Below, one piece after another: positions 1 to 9,672 of a stretch of DNA of 59,805 nt (position 1 is the first letter of the stretch; the number at the start of each line of letters is the position of its first letter). The translations under genes were made by a program, and so were the position numbers. The DNA comes from Petrachloros mirabilis ULC683 (lineage in GTDB: Bacteria; Cyanobacteriota; Cyanobacteriia; Thermosynechococcales; Thermosynechococcaceae). The notes beneath the pieces are model-generated. The model saw nothing but the letters and a program-made list of their open reading frames with translations, had not been told where the DNA came from and did no database searches. The stretch covers positions 1-59,805 of the forward strand of contig NZ_WVIC01000015.1 of NCBI RefSeq assembly GCF_009939295.1. The letters are read 5' to 3'.

Positions 1-838
1 GGATGTCAAACCATCCTCGCTCTGCCTGTGCGCGTCCGACTGCTATGGTCATGGAGATAAACCCTCTTGCTCAAAGCTTGAAAGTTGCAAAGTTTACAAA
101 ACGTTTAACTATACTTGCCGTTTCCTAGACAGGAATGCTAGCAAGCCGCCGAGTGTGTTGTTCTAGTTTGACATAGCTACTGTCCCATAGGGTTGGTAGC
201 GATCGCTCATCTCAATAATTTCAGATTTAGTACCCATATTGGGCTGACATGAAAAAATGAGCTCGGCAGTTGGAACATCGCTTGCAGCATTGAACTCAAA
301 GCCAGAAATCAGGATGATGCCTGAAAGCTGATCTAGGGTTAAGCGCTGCAAAGACCCCTAGTAAGGGGGATGCTCCAGTTCAAACCAATTTTGCTTGATC
401 TTTTTGATAACGGAATTTTTACGAAATATCAAGTTCCGACCCCATTCTCTCAGAAAACGGACGGCCTGACACGGCTGCGCTTCGGCAAAATCCGAGAAGC
501 CTTCTTAGGTATCAAGGTTACAAGAGGACAACGCAAAACTTCCTGTCTGGTCTTGGCTTTGGCGTTGTTGCCCAAGCCAAAAGGTGTGGCATCGAGTCGT
601 GGTGTCCCCCGTTGGCACCAGAATCATCACCGGAGAAGACATAAAGAAATGTTAAATGTTGGCGGGGCAGCCTTCCCAAAGGGATATTTGGGAATCGGCT
701 GTCTTGATTTAGTCAATTGTGTAGCCCCCTGAGTCCGGCCTCTTCCTTGGCCAGCAAATCTTGAGTCAGTCTTCAGGAGCGTAGCGGCTTATACTCAAGA
801 TTGGTGCCTTGCGGTGCTGTCGATGCTCTGGGTTTGCA
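1..838. other. Region upstream of ycf4 with no convincing gene
   Basis: I see no recognisable gene here. A 120-residue frame at 370-732 on the plus strand has no family resemblance, poor cyanobacterial codon character and no ribosome binding site, so I leave it out. A weak leftward frame (163-351) is listed separately. AT-rich sequence around 85-125 could hold a promoter, but no paired -35/-10 boxes stand out. Confidence 0.4.
163..351 (-). CDS. Possible small protein (62 aa), unknown
   Basis: A leftward frame of 62 codons would start at a TTG with an AGGGGTC stretch a few bases upstream that could act as a ribosome binding site. The product is mildly acidic, without a signal peptide or membrane segment, and I do not recognise it. 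It may be a genuine small cyanobacterial gene or chance; the TTG start and isolation keep confidence low. Confidence 0.25.
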   Translation of the reverse strand: MQRLTLDQLSGIILISGFEFNAASDVPTAELIFSCQPNMGTKSEIIEMSDRYQPYGTVAMSN

Positions 839-1420
839 ATGACAAAAGTAACTGACATGACCGTTCAATCTACAGCACAGGATCAGGTTTTGCGCTATGA
901 AGTGCTAGGGTCGCGTCGATTTAGCAACTATTGGTGGGCGACGATTGTGTCTATGGGGGGGACTGGTTTTCTCTTGGCAGGTCTCTCAAGTTACTTCCAT
1001 GCCAATTTGCTGCCGATGGGGCGAGCCATGGATTTGCCTTTTTTCCCCCAAGGGGCGGCTATGACCTTTTATGGGGTGGCCGGGGTGTTGCTGGCTACCT
1101 ACCTCTGGCTGGTCATTGCCTGGGATGTTGGCGGTGGCTACAACGAGTTTGATGCTGTCGATGAGATGGTGCGGATTTTTCGCTGGGGGTACCCAGGTAA
1201 GAATCGTCAGCTATCGGTGAACTGTCGCTTTCAAGATGTGCAGTCGGTGCGAATTTACATTCGAGAAGGGCTAAGCCCAAAGCGAACGCTGTATCTTCGC
1301 ATTAAGGGGCGTGGGGATATTCCTTTGACGCGGGTGGGTCAACCCTTACCCTTGGCTAAGCTTGAGGATCAAGCTGCGGCGATTGCCCGATTTGTGGGTG
1401 TGCCCATGGAAGGCTTCTGA
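839..1420 (+). CDS. ycf4: Photosystem I assembly protein Ycf4
   Basis: Ycf4 is a thylakoid membrane protein that helps assemble photosystem I from its subunits. The 193-residue product has the conserved opening VLGSRRFSNYWWA, two membrane segments (about residues 32-50 and 77-97), the motif WDVGGGYNEF after the second, then the soluble domain with IFRWGYPGKNR, EGLSPKRTLYLRIKGR and IPLTRVGQPLPL. Length matches the family (about 185-190) well. An ATG at 857 would give a product six residues shorter and is equally plausible. It stands alone, upstream of a cyclophilin gene, and marks the chromosome as that of an oxygenic phototroph. Confidence 0.95.
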   Translation: MTKVTDMTVQSTAQDQVLRYEVLGSRRFSNYWWATIVSMGGTGFLLAGLSSYFHANLLPMGRAMDLPFFPQGAAMTFYGVAGVLLATYLWLVIAWDVGGGYNEFDAVDEMVRIFRWGYPGKNRQLSVNCRFQDVQSVRIYIREGLSPKRTLYLRIKGRGDIPLTRVGQPLPLAKLEDQAAAIARFVGVPMEGF

Positions 1421-1539
1421 TTTTGAGTTGATGTATGCAGGTCTGGTGAGTCTCTAACATCTTCGGATCGGGGCAGTTTTGGCTGGTCTAATGGTAACTG
1501 CCCTGTCTTGTAGTAATTTGAAGTTTTTGATGTATCTCA

Positions 1540-2268
1540 ATGAAAGTACTTTCAAACTGCTTACGTGTACTCCTTTTGTCTGGCTTGGTACTGGCAGTGA
1601 TTGCCTGTAATGCCCAGACGAACGATGTAGGGGCACGGACTCCTGCCCCTGCCCCGGAGCCGCTGTCGCCTATGACTGAGGCGGCTCGTCCCCAATTGCA
1701 GGGAACGGCGACGGTGGTTTTAGAGCTGAAGGGGGAGTCCATTACACTGGAGCTGAATGGCGATCAGGCTCCCATGACAGCAGGCAATTTTGTGGACTTG
1801 GTACAGCGAGGTGTTTACGATGGCACCCTGTTTCACCGGGTGGTGCGAGAACCAGAGCCGTTTGTGGTGCAGGGGGGTGATCCCCAAAGTAAAGACCCCA
1901 ATGTGCCTGAGAATTTGCTTGGACAAGGGGGGTTTGTAGATCCCGAGTCGGGTCAAGAGCGAAATATCCCCTTGGAAATTTTGCCAGAAGGGGCTAGTGA
2001 ACCGGTTTATGGGCAGACCCTCAGCCCCGGCATGCGCCCCCAACTGGTTCACCGTCGCGGCGCAGTGGCGATGGCGCGATCGCAGGCTCTTAACTCGGCG
2101 TCTTCACAGTTTTATATCACCCTGGCTAACGTGGAGTTTCTGGATGGCAATTATGCCGTGTTTGGTTATGTTACCGACGGCATGGAGGTAGTAGACCAAA
2201 TTCAGCAGGGCGATCGTTTAGATCGAGCCACTGTTACCGAAGGCATAGAGAACCTCAGCGACTCCTAA
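1540..2268 (+). CDS. Cyclophilin-type peptidyl-prolyl cis-trans isomerase, lipoprotein
   Basis: The protein catalyses cis-trans isomerisation of proline peptide bonds. Residues 1-23 form a lipoprotein signal peptide with a lipobox ending at Cys23 (LAVIAC), so it should be anchored to the membrane outside the cytoplasm. The cyclophilin domain begins near residue 55; it shows the signatures NFVDLVQRGVYDGTLFHRVV, FVVQGGDP, a Gln-Phe-Tyr-Ile strand (SSQFYITLA) and FLDGNYAVFGYV. A proline-rich linker (PAPAPEPLSP) separates anchor and domain. Its 242 residues fit periplasmic cyanobacterial cyclophilins. The following gene starts 50 bp downstream and may be co-transcribed. Confidence 0.92.
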   Translation: MKVLSNCLRVLLLSGLVLAVIACNAQTNDVGARTPAPAPEPLSPMTEAARPQLQGTATVVLELKGESITLELNGDQAPMTAGNFVDLVQRGVYDGTLFHRVVREPEPFVVQGGDPQSKDPNVPENLLGQGGFVDPESGQERNIPLEILPEGASEPVYGQTLSPGMRPQLVHRRGAVAMARSQALNSASSQFYITLANVEFLDGNYAVFGYVTDGMEVVDQIQQGDRLDRATVTEGIENLSDS

Positions 2269-2318
2269 AGAGGTTGTTCCTGAACAGTCTGTTGAGGACA
2301 TAAGCCTCAGGCACGACC

Positions 2319-3476
2319 ATGACTGCTATCGTAGTTTCCGGCATGGGGATGGTTTCAGCCTTGGGTACGTCGCCAGCGCAGCATTGGCAACAGCTTCTGG
2401 CTCAGGTCTCTGGAATCCAAATTCAGCAGCCCTTTAAAGAGATCCCTCCCCTGCCCTTGGCGCTGGTGGGTGCTCAACCCACCTCAATTTACGCCCTCTT
2501 AGATCAAACCCTGACAGCTACCTTGGCCGATGCCCAGTTGATACCGCCGCTGGGGGACTGTGGCGTGGTCATCGGCTCCAGTCGCGGTGCCCAGGCTGGC
2601 TGGGAAAACCTAGCCGCATATTCGGCTGAGGGGCAGGACTTGGGGATGGATTTTTTGCAGCTCTATGGCCAGTCTCCTGCCAGTTGGGTGGCCCATCACA
2701 TTCACACCCAAGGGCCGGTTTTGTCTCCTCGGGCAGCCTGTGCCACAGGACTGTGGGCGATTGCCCAGGGGATGGCCTTAATTCAAATGGGGCACTGTCA
2801 GCAGGTTTTGGTGGGAGCCGTCGAAGCCCCAGTCACGCCCCTGACCCTAGCAGGCTTTTTGAAAATGGGGACATTGGCCACAACCGGTGCCTATCCCTTT
2901 GACTGCGATCGCGAAGGATTTGTCTTAGGTGAAGGGGCAACCTTCCTGCTGCTGGAGCAGCCACAATCTGCCCTAGCCCGAGGCGCTCCCATCTATGGTC
3001 AACTACTGGGATATGGCTTAACCGCAGATGGCTATCACCTCAGCACACCAGAGCAAACCCGTCGTTGGGCAACCGCTGCCGTCCAAGACTGCCTGAGGCG
3101 AAGTGGATTAACCCCTGAAACCCTAGATTACATTCACCCCCACGGCACAGCCACACACCTAAACGATCGCGCCGAAGCCCAGCTTGTCCAAAGGATTTTT
3201 CCCAACAGCGTAGCGTTGAGCACCACCAAAGGAGCCACCGGCCACACCTTAGGAGCCTCTGGCACCTTTGGGGCAGCATTTTGCCTATTGGCAATTCAGC
3301 ACCAACTGCTGCCCCCCTGTGTAGGCTTGCGCCATCCCTGCGCACCGCTCAATTTCATCCGTGACCCGACCCCTGCCCCCTGTGAAGCCGCCCTGTGTCT
3401 GAGTTTTGGGTTTGGGGGACAGAATGCTGCACTGGCTCTAGGCCGTTGGCATCCCTACCAAGGACAGAGCAGTTGA
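2319..3476 (+). CDS. Beta-ketoacyl-ACP synthase (FabF-like paralogue)
   Basis: This thiolase-fold condensing enzyme would perform decarboxylative condensation of malonyl-ACP with an acyl primer. The Cys-His-His triad is visible: Cys141 in PRAACATG, His275 in HPHGTATHLND and His309 in GATGHTLGASG, with Lys304 just before the second histidine. The C-terminal LSFGFGGQNAAL motif is typical of KAS I/II. At 385 residues it is shorter than housekeeping FabF (about 415), and its loops diverge, so it is more likely a paralogue for a specialised lipid or secondary product than the main FabF. No acyl carrier gene is adjacent. Confidence 0.85.
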   Translation: MTAIVVSGMGMVSALGTSPAQHWQQLLAQVSGIQIQQPFKEIPPLPLALVGAQPTSIYALLDQTLTATLADAQLIPPLGDCGVVIGSSRGAQAGWENLAAYSAEGQDLGMDFLQLYGQSPASWVAHHIHTQGPVLSPRAACATGLWAIAQGMALIQMGHCQQVLVGAVEAPVTPLTLAGFLKMGTLATTGAYPFDCDREGFVLGEGATFLLLEQPQSALARGAPIYGQLLGYGLTADGYHLSTPEQTRRWATAAVQDCLRRSGLTPETLDYIHPHGTATHLNDRAEAQLVQRIFPNSVALSTTKGATGHTLGASGTFGAAFCLLAIQHQLLPPCVGLRHPCAPLNFIRDPTPAPCEAALCLSFGFGGQNAALALGRWHPYQGQSS

Positions 3477-3646
3477 AAGTTTCCGGTCTTTGGGGTGAAT
3501 ACTATTCGGTATACTCAGATCTTGAAAGTTGTCGAAATCAAGGCTAGAGTCATCGACCTCTATGTCTTGATCGTCTGAGTGTAAGGGGTTAGGAATGAAA
3601 TTTATGGCAAATGTACCCCCCATTTATCGTTCACAAGAGGCTTATC

Positions 3647-4666
3647 ATGGTTGACGATTTCAGCAAATCCATGGATTCACAACCAAAGTTAGATTCATCC
3701 CTCAAACAGTCTGGCACCTCGCTCTTAGAAGCCAACGCGGCTCGCCTCATGGATGAGCTATTTCAAGAGCTAGAGCAAAACCTGGAGCAACCCCAAAAAG
3801 CCTTGCCTCCTCACGGTGCCCTAGCAGTAGCCCAGCCCCCACTGCCCAAATCGCCAGAGCGTCCCACCGACGAGCTCTTTGTTCCCTATGCACACTTAGA
3901 GTCTACGGTCGATCCCCGTACCCAGATTCCCCAAGCCCCTTATTTTTTGCCTGAATCAGAGCCAGAGTCTCCGGCTCGGTTAGTTTGGTTTGGGCTGGGC
4001 TGCCTTTGTATGATGGCTGCGGCAGGTCTTTGGGTGGGTACTCAGCTCAGTCTGCGGCAGCAGGCTCAAGCCAATCTGCCCATGGAAGCCGCCTCAACAG
4101 AAGCCCCTGTGATCAATCCCGAAAATGCTCGCTTTGCTGCCTATGTACAGCGATCCCTAGAGCGCATTGATCAAGCAGGCCAAGTCGCTTCGTCCGGCGC
4201 AGATACCCCTGGGGCTGCACCGTTACCTGGGGTACCCAAAGTAGATATTGCCAATACTGCCTCGGGGCAAGTTCCCCCTGGTGTAGAGCGGGTCTATGTG
4301 CCGCTTTATCAACCTCCCAGTCCTCAGGTTAGCCCCCAGGCTAGCCCTCAATCAACATCAGCTCCCCCCTCCTCAACGGCTCCAAACTCTCCCCAAGCCA
4401 ACACCCATCCAAATCCGGCTCAAGTCAATGTTGCGAAAGTCACCCCTCTGACCACCCCAGGCGCTTCGCAACAAACCTTGATTGGGGTTGTAGAAATGGG
4501 TGAGCAGTCTGTGGCACTTGTCTCCAACAATGGTGCCACACGTCGAGTCAGTCCAGGAGAGGTTTTGGACGAAAGTGGCCTAGTCTTGGTCAGGATTGAA
4601 GGCGATAAGGCGATGGTGCAACGGAATGGAAGCGTTCATGCACTGGCAGTTGGACAAAACTTTTAA
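3647..4666 (+). CDS. Single-pass membrane protein with PilP/GspC-like C-terminal domain
   Basis: The 339-residue protein has a cytoplasmic N-terminus (about 100 residues), one membrane segment (LVWFGLGCLCMMAAAGLWVG), a long Pro/Ser/Gln-rich spacer, and a compact last 60 residues. That last part (TLIGVVEMGEQSVALV ... RRVSPGEVL ... SGLVLVRIEGDKAMVQRNG) has the small beta-domain pattern seen in PilP and GspC, which link inner-membrane secretion or pilus machinery to the secretin. The start at 3647 follows an AAGAGG ribosome binding site. The fold match is by pattern only; cyanobacterial proteins of this design are usually annotated as hypothetical. Confidence 0.6.
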   Translation: MVDDFSKSMDSQPKLDSSLKQSGTSLLEANAARLMDELFQELEQNLEQPQKALPPHGALAVAQPPLPKSPERPTDELFVPYAHLESTVDPRTQIPQAPYFLPESEPESPARLVWFGLGCLCMMAAAGLWVGTQLSLRQQAQANLPMEAASTEAPVINPENARFAAYVQRSLERIDQAGQVASSGADTPGAAPLPGVPKVDIANTASGQVPPGVERVYVPLYQPPSPQVSPQASPQSTSAPPSSTAPNSPQANTHPNPAQVNVAKVTPLTTPGASQQTLIGVVEMGEQSVALVSNNGATRRVSPGEVLDESGLVLVRIEGDKAMVQRNGSVHALAVGQNF

Positions 4667-4754
4667 GCGGCGGCCTGCGCCTTTCACCCGTGGGGTATAG
4701 CAGTTGAGGTCGGGACAATGCCAGAATGGGTCAGGTATTCAGGATCCATGCCCC

Positions 4755-5321
4755 ATGAGCGTTTTTGACGATGTAAGTCGGTTCCTAGAGGAGCGACTCG
4801 ATGAGTTTTTGCAAGCCAACCCCCATCTAGAGCTTCAAGTTCTTGACGACAAGCTCCAAGAGCAAGAGGTCGATACCCTCCGGCTGCTCAAGAGCTTACA
4901 GGTTGAAGAGCAGCAACAGCAGGCTGCCATTTTAGCAACAGCCCAAGAAATTCAACGCTGGCATCCTCGAATTCAAAAAGCAGAGGTAGCTGGACGACCT
5001 GACTTGGCGAAAGCAGCCCGAGAACGAGAAACTGCGCTGTTGCGTCAGGGCAACCAACAATGGGGACAAATGGAAGTGTTGCGCCAGCGGATTCAGCAAA
5101 CGCAGACGCTGCATCAGGATATTCAGAAGCGGCGACAGGAGGTGGTCGCCAAGCGCCGAGCCAATCAAACTGCTGCTGGGTCTCAGACCAGCAGCCAACC
5201 CTGGACTTCGGGGTCAACCTGGACTTCAACAAGTGCTGAGCCGGATCCCCTAGAGACTCAATTTAAGCAATGGGAAATGGAGTCAGAACTTGAGGAGCTT
5301 AAGCGCAAAATGAACCGCTAG
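4755..5321 (+). CDS. TIGR04376-like coiled-coil protein
   Basis: The 188-residue protein opens with SVFDDVSRFLEERLDEFL and continues as an almost unbroken helical coiled coil rich in Gln, Glu and Arg (to about residue 140), followed by a Ser/Thr linker and a short final helix. This layout matches a cyanobacterial family (TIGR04376) distantly like PspA/Vipp1, whose function is not established. The start is chosen at the ATG that gives the family's normal N-terminus; an upstream frame extension lacks such similarity. Confidence 0.7.
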   Translation: MSVFDDVSRFLEERLDEFLQANPHLELQVLDDKLQEQEVDTLRLLKSLQVEEQQQQAAILATAQEIQRWHPRIQKAEVAGRPDLAKAARERETALLRQGNQQWGQMEVLRQRIQQTQTLHQDIQKRRQEVVAKRRANQTAAGSQTSSQPWTSGSTWTSTSAEPDPLETQFKQWEMESELEELKRKMNR

Positions 5322-5452
5322 GGGTTCACCGTAATAGATGCACTAATTTCCAGCCAGCCTACAGACAAAGCCTGAGCTACGCCTACGGCCATTGCTGTGG
5401 CCAAGTTTTAGGACATAGGCTGAACCTAACGAGCCAATCTACCAGTGGACTA

Positions 5453-5713
5453 CTATCCTCGGTACAGGGCATTCACCAGTTGCTTGTGAACCCCTGCCTC
5501 CCAGGCGCGTCTGAGAGTTTGATGCGTCACCAGATCACCGACTTCTATGATGATCTGTCCCTGGGCATCAGAAATTGTGCGCTTCACTGGATAACCTAAC
5601 CATTGTTTGACAGGGGCTGGAGTTGGCAAACGTTCAAGGGTAGTACCGGCTTTTGAGTAAGGGGCTCGTGAATTGGAGGTTGGGCGGTGGTGTTGATAAT
5701 GATGCTGATGCAT
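5453..5713 (-). CDS. Small conserved cyanobacterial protein, PRC-barrel-like C-terminus
   Basis: The likely start is the ATG at 5713, giving an 86-residue protein with a His-rich N-terminus (HQHHYQHHR), a Ser/Pro linker and a C-terminal segment GYPVKRTISDAQGQIIIEVG followed by DLVTHQTLRRAWEAGVHKQL. The pattern 'I.D..G.II..GD.(I/V)T...I..A..AG' is repeated in cyanobacterial hypothetical proteins with a PRC-barrel-like fold. A longer frame reaches 5833 but adds residues of no family character. Function unknown. Confidence 0.5.
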   Translation of the reverse strand: MHQHHYQHHRPTSNSRAPYSKAGTTLERLPTPAPVKQWLGYPVKRTISDAQGQIIIEVGDLVTHQTLRRAWEAGVHKQLVNALYRG

Positions 5714-5964
5714 AATTAAATGCTTTAATGTCTTGAGCAATTCTCTGCTTGGAAAGGTCAGCAGAAATGGACAAATGACCCTTGGCAAGGGAGGTGGGTT
5801 CCTCAACTTGAAACTCAGATCATTTTTGTACAACGCTAATAACTACAAACTTAACGCTGTGGTTGCCTACTGAATAAATCTTTTTCTATTCAAGCTTAAT
5901 TAGAGCACTCATGTAATCCGCCAACCGAATTAGATTGAAGGGGATGGTGCTATCTCTCTCGGTA

Positions 5965-6072
5965 TATAGCGGTTTACAGATCAATGGAGTAGATGGGGTG
6001 CAGGGGGCAGTGCCCCCTGCGTGGGGGTTCCACCCCCACACCCCGTACCTCACTCAGGTGAGAACCGCTATA
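5965..6072. repeat. Interspersed palindromic element with 10-bp terminal inverted repeats
   Basis: A 108-bp intergenic element is bounded by tatagcggtt (5965-5974) and its exact reverse complement aaccgctata (6063-6072). Between them lie two strong hairpins, one built on gcagggggc/gccccctgc and one on gtggggg/cccccac. It has no coding capacity. The design fits a MITE-like or REP-like dispersed element; copies elsewhere in the genome would be expected. Confidence 0.65.
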
Positions 6073-6123
6073 AGTAGAATCAAACTCTCTAGAAATTGGC
6101 CTAGCTGAGTGGGGAGCAGTTGC

Positions 6124-6930
6124 CTAAACCATTAGGCAATTAAACATGAGCGGGCGGCAGACGTTGAGCGTGTCGTGGAGCTGCACGACGGAACCAATGA
6201 CTGCGATCGCAGGTGCCTCGAACTGGACCGTCTCCATTTGGCTCAGGATAGTTTTTAGGGTGCCGATCAATTCTTCTTGCTCCGGGCGGGTGCCCCAACG
6301 AATCAGAGCAATGGGGGTTTGGGGACTCAATCCCCCCTGCTGAAGTTCGGACACAATATGGTGTAGGTTGTGAATGCCCATATAGATGACGATGGTTTCT
6401 GACCCTTGAGCCAGTGCCCGCCAGTTCACTGCAGGGCGGTACTTGCCGGCTTGTTCGTGGCCGGTGACAAAAGTTACCGAAGAACTGTGGTGACGGTGGG
6501 TGAGGGGAATACCTGCGTAGGCCGGAACGGCAATGCCAGCCGTAATACCGGGGACGATTTCGGTTGAAATCCCTGCGGTCACTAAATCTTCTAGCTCTTC
6601 ACCCCCCCGGCCAAAGACAAAGGGGTCGCCCCCCTTAAGCCGCACTACGACCGAATGAGCTTGGGCTTTTTGAATTAGTAATTGATTGATTTCGCCTTGA
6701 AACCGGGAATGCCGACCCCGCCGCTTGCCCACATGGATGCGCTCGGCCTGGGGGTTGATCAGGGCTAAAATTTCGGGACTGACGAGGGCATCAAAGAGAA
6801 CCACATCGGCACATTCCAGCAGGGTTTTCCCTTTTAGGGTCAACAGCCCTGGATCGCCTGGCCCGGCACCCACTAAATAAACTTTACCTAAACTCATGCC
6901 TTCTGGATGCGGTAATGTATCCGCCATCAT
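6124..6930 (-). CDS. cobA: Uroporphyrinogen-III C-methyltransferase
   Basis: CobA/SumT transfers two methyl groups from S-adenosylmethionine to uroporphyrinogen III, giving precorrin-2, the branch point to siroheme and cobalamin. The product is 268 residues, normal for the single-domain enzyme. It shows the signature VYLVGAGPGDPGLLTLKG, the DALVSPEIL region, VVRLKGGDPFVFGRGGEE, the GITAGIAVPAYAGIPLTHR loop and the late VIYMG and IRWGT segments. It lies directly downstream of the ferrochelatase gene on the same strand, which points to siroheme synthesis for nitrite and sulfite reductases. A second ATG follows the first. Confidence 0.95.
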   Translation of the reverse strand: MMADTLPHPEGMSLGKVYLVGAGPGDPGLLTLKGKTLLECADVVLFDALVSPEILALINPQAERIHVGKRRGRHSRFQGEINQLLIQKAQAHSVVVRLKGGDPFVFGRGGEELEDLVTAGISTEIVPGITAGIAVPAYAGIPLTHRHHSSSVTFVTGHEQAGKYRPAVNWRALAQGSETIVIYMGIHNLHHIVSELQQGGLSPQTPIALIRWGTRPEQEELIGTLKTILSQMETVQFEAPAIAVIGSVVQLHDTLNVCRPLMFNCLMV

Positions 6931-6950
6931 AACAAGCTCTATGGCAAATC

Positions 6951-7700
6951 TTAAGAAATTCTTAACTGAATCAAATCCCAGAGGAGAGAAGCGAGGGACA
7001 GATGGGTGTTAAGGGGATTGGCTAAAACGAAGTCTAAGTTGACTCCAGCTTGACATGCTTGATGTTGCCGTTCTGTTATCCAGGTGGCAATCCGATCGGT
7101 GATTTTGCCTGGAAACAAAAAGTAGGGAATCACGCCAATGCGATGATGGCCTTGAGCCAAGCACTCTTGAACTCGGTGCTCCAGAGAGGGGTCTACCGAC
7201 CAATAGGCGGTGGCTATTTGCAGTTTTGTAGCTAGATGCTCTACAGGTTGATTGCCTCCGGGCCGACGGCTGCCATGGGCCAACAGCACCCAGGTGTCAA
7301 CCTGCTCTGCCATCAGGGTTTGACCTAGGGCAGCAGCGAAGCCCGGATGTGAGCCTAGAATGGGGCTGAGCTGAAGCTTGAGGGGCGGGGGTAAGGTGTG
7401 CTGAGCTTCTGCGATCGCAGCCGGAATATCCTCGCGCACATGCACTCCATGCTGTAAAAACAAGGGCAAAATGTGCAACTGATGAATGCCTTGAGACCAT
7501 ACCTGCTGGCCAAATTGCCGTAGCTGATCGGCTAGGGGGGCAGACCCAAATTCTAGGGTGCCTGTGGCTACAGGCGGAGCCACCTCTAGAAGATTGGGCC
7601 TCAGGGTCAGGAATTGCTGTTGAAGTTGACTGAGGCTGCCGGTTAGCCTGCGATCGCGGCTACCATGGGCAACCAAAAAATAAGCGGTAGAGGGAGACAA
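6951..7700 (-). CDS. Sirohydrochlorin chelatase (CbiX/SirB family)
   Basis: The enzyme inserts ferrous iron (or cobalt) into sirohydrochlorin. Two copies of the metal-binding core are visible: TAYFLVAHGSRDRR near the N-terminus and WVLLAHGSRRPGG in the second half, with further His in FLQHGVHVREDI. The length (249 residues) fits the two-domain cyanobacterial SirB. The start is inferred as a TTG at 7700, one base after the ftsH stop; the open frame extends back into ftsH but the CbiX fold starts only here. Tight packing ftsH - sirB - cobA suggests one transcript. Confidence 0.88.
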   Translation of the reverse strand: MSPSTAYFLVAHGSRDRRLTGSLSQLQQQFLTLRPNLLEVAPPVATGTLEFGSAPLADQLRQFGQQVWSQGIHQLHILPLFLQHGVHVREDIPAAIAEAQHTLPPPLKLQLSPILGSHPGFAAALGQTLMAEQVDTWVLLAHGSRRPGGNQPVEHLATKLQIATAYWSVDPSLEHRVQECLAQGHHRIGVIPYFLFPGKITDRIATWITERQHQACQAGVNLDFVLANPLNTHLSLASLLWDLIQLRIS

Positions 7701-7701
7701 A

Positions 7702-9627
7702 TCAGGCCACCGGCAACTGAGGTAAGACAGGCTCCTTAATGGGATCTGTATAGTACTGCTTGACAACAGTGCGAAATTCATCCCCATCAATGGTTTCTTT
7801 TTCCAGCAAGACTTCCACCAACTTATCCAGCAAATCACGGTTTTCTCGAATCAGACGGCGAGCCTCTTCATAACAGTGGGTGACAATTTCTCGAATTTCT
7901 CGATCCACCTTCACCGCCATATCTTCTGAGTACTCCGAGCGAGAGTTCCAGTCCCGCCCCAAAAAGACATCACCATTGCTTTCACTTTCCAGAGCAACAT
8001 GCCCCAGATCCGACATCCCCAGCCGGGTCACCATTTCGCGGGCGAGCTTGCCCACCGCCTGCAAATCGCTGCTGGCACCAATAGTAACCTCCGCATCCCC
8101 AAAGACTTCTACCTCCGAAGCCCGTCCACCCAGGTAGATTTTTATTTGATCCATCAGCCAAGCACGGCTGTAAAGACCACTGTCTACACGCTCTTCATCA
8201 AAGACCTGTTGCGCAAACCCACCGACGCCTCCCGAGCGAGGAATAATCGTGACCTTATTGAGCGGATCTGTATTTTTGAGCAGCGTCATCAGTAGGGCAT
8301 GTCCCACCTCGTGGTAGGCAATCAACCATTTCTTCTTGGTGTCCATCAGCGGCGTCATGGACATCCCAATCGTGACTCGGTCAATGGCATCTTCAATTTC
8401 TAAGGTTGTAATCGCCTCTTTTCGTCGCCGAGCCGTCAGAATGGCAGCCTCATTGAGCAAATTAGCCAGAGCCGCCCCCGAAAACCCAGGCGTCCGCCGC
8501 GCAATGGCCTCAAGGGAAATATCTTCCCCCAGTTTTTTGTCGCGGCTGTGAACCTCTAAAATGCCTAGGCGTCCTTTATAGGTAGGCAGATCCACCATGA
8601 CTTGGCGATCAAAGCGCCCGGGACGCAGCAAGGCTGTGTCCAACACATCTGGGCGGTTGGTCGCGGCAATGACGATAATTCCCGTATTACCCTCAAACCC
8701 ATCCATTTCGGTCAAAAGCTGATTGAGGGTTTGTTCACGTTCATCATTGCCGCCGCCAATACCCGCCCCGCGCTGACGACCCACCGCATCAATTTCATCA
8801 ATAAAGACCAGGCAGGGGGCGCTTTCTTTAGCCTTTTTGAACAGATCGCGTACCCGGGACGCTCCCACCCCCACAAACATTTCTACAAACTCAGAGCCGG
8901 AAATGCTAAAAAATGGCACACCTGCTTCCCCAGCAATGGCCTTTGCCAATAGGGTTTTTCCCGTCCCCGGTGCCCCAATTAACAGCACCCCCCTGGGAAT
9001 GCGGGCCCCAATAGCCGTGAATTTTTCTGACTGCTTCAGAAAGGTCACCACTTCTTGGAGTTCTTCCTTGGCCTCTTCAATACCGGCCACATCTCCAAAA
9101 TTGACCCCCGTTGACGCCTCCATATGAAATCGGGCACGGGACTTGCCAAAATTCAAGATCTGTCCTGGCCCCCCTGGGGCGTTACTCGAACGACGCAAAA
9201 ACATCAGCAGCAGGCTGATCAAAATAAATCCCAACAGCAACTGAGTCAAAATTCCAACCCAAGGACTGCCGCCATCATTGGGCACTTGATTGAAATTCAC
9301 CCCTTGCTGCCGCAGGGCTTCGATCAATTCAGGGTCGCGCTCAAAGATCCGAACTTGTTGGGGAGCTTCATCACTGGACTGATTCTTCAGGGTATACTCG
9401 GCGATCCCCCGACTTTCATAAATATCAACCTGCTCTATATTGCCTGCCTCAATCTTAGCCAGGAAATCACTATAGGAAATTGACTCAGCAGTATTGTTCT
9501 GACCAGACCCCCATCCAGAAAATCCGCTCTGGGCCAGAGCTGAGCCACTCTGTACCAGCGCCAAGCTCATCGCCAATACGGATAGCTTTGCACCCCAGGA
9601 CTGTAGCGCTCTCAACCCCTTACTCAT
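7702..9627 (-). CDS. ftsH: ATP-dependent zinc metalloprotease FtsH
   Basis: FtsH is a membrane-bound AAA+ protease; cyanobacterial homologues degrade damaged D1 of photosystem II and regulate other membrane proteins. The 641-residue protein has an N-terminal membrane segment (about 13-33), a periplasmic/lumenal domain, a second membrane segment (about 126-145), Walker A GAPGTGKT (218-225), Walker B VFIDEID, the second region of homology ending RPGRFDRQ, and the zinc site HEVGH (439-443). The start at 9627 gives the normal hydrophobic N-terminus and is preceded by an AAGG motif; a longer frame to 9672 is less likely. Confidence 0.96.
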   Translation of the reverse strand: MSKGLRALQSWGAKLSVLAMSLALVQSGSALAQSGFSGWGSGQNNTAESISYSDFLAKIEAGNIEQVDIYESRGIAEYTLKNQSSDEAPQQVRIFERDPELIEALRQQGVNFNQVPNDGGSPWVGILTQLLLGFILISLLLMFLRRSSNAPGGPGQILNFGKSRARFHMEASTGVNFGDVAGIEEAKEELQEVVTFLKQSEKFTAIGARIPRGVLLIGAPGTGKTLLAKAIAGEAGVPFFSISGSEFVEMFVGVGASRVRDLFKKAKESAPCLVFIDEIDAVGRQRGAGIGGGNDEREQTLNQLLTEMDGFEGNTGIIVIAATNRPDVLDTALLRPGRFDRQVMVDLPTYKGRLGILEVHSRDKKLGEDISLEAIARRTPGFSGAALANLLNEAAILTARRRKEAITTLEIEDAIDRVTIGMSMTPLMDTKKKWLIAYHEVGHALLMTLLKNTDPLNKVTIIPRSGGVGGFAQQVFDEERVDSGLYSRAWLMDQIKIYLGGRASEVEVFGDAEVTIGASSDLQAVGKLAREMVTRLGMSDLGHVALESESNGDVFLGRDWNSRSEYSEDMAVKVDREIREIVTHCYEEARRLIRENRDLLDKLVEVLLEKETIDGDEFRTVVKQYYTDPIKEPVLPQLPVA

Positions 9628-9672
9628 GCTGATTTGCCTTCTAAAATAACTGCGGATGCCATATCCACGCAC

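Noticed and set aside
370-732. Open frame of 120 codons on the plus strand
   Set aside because: No ribosome binding site, no family resemblance and an unnatural basic, His-rich stretch; most likely chance.
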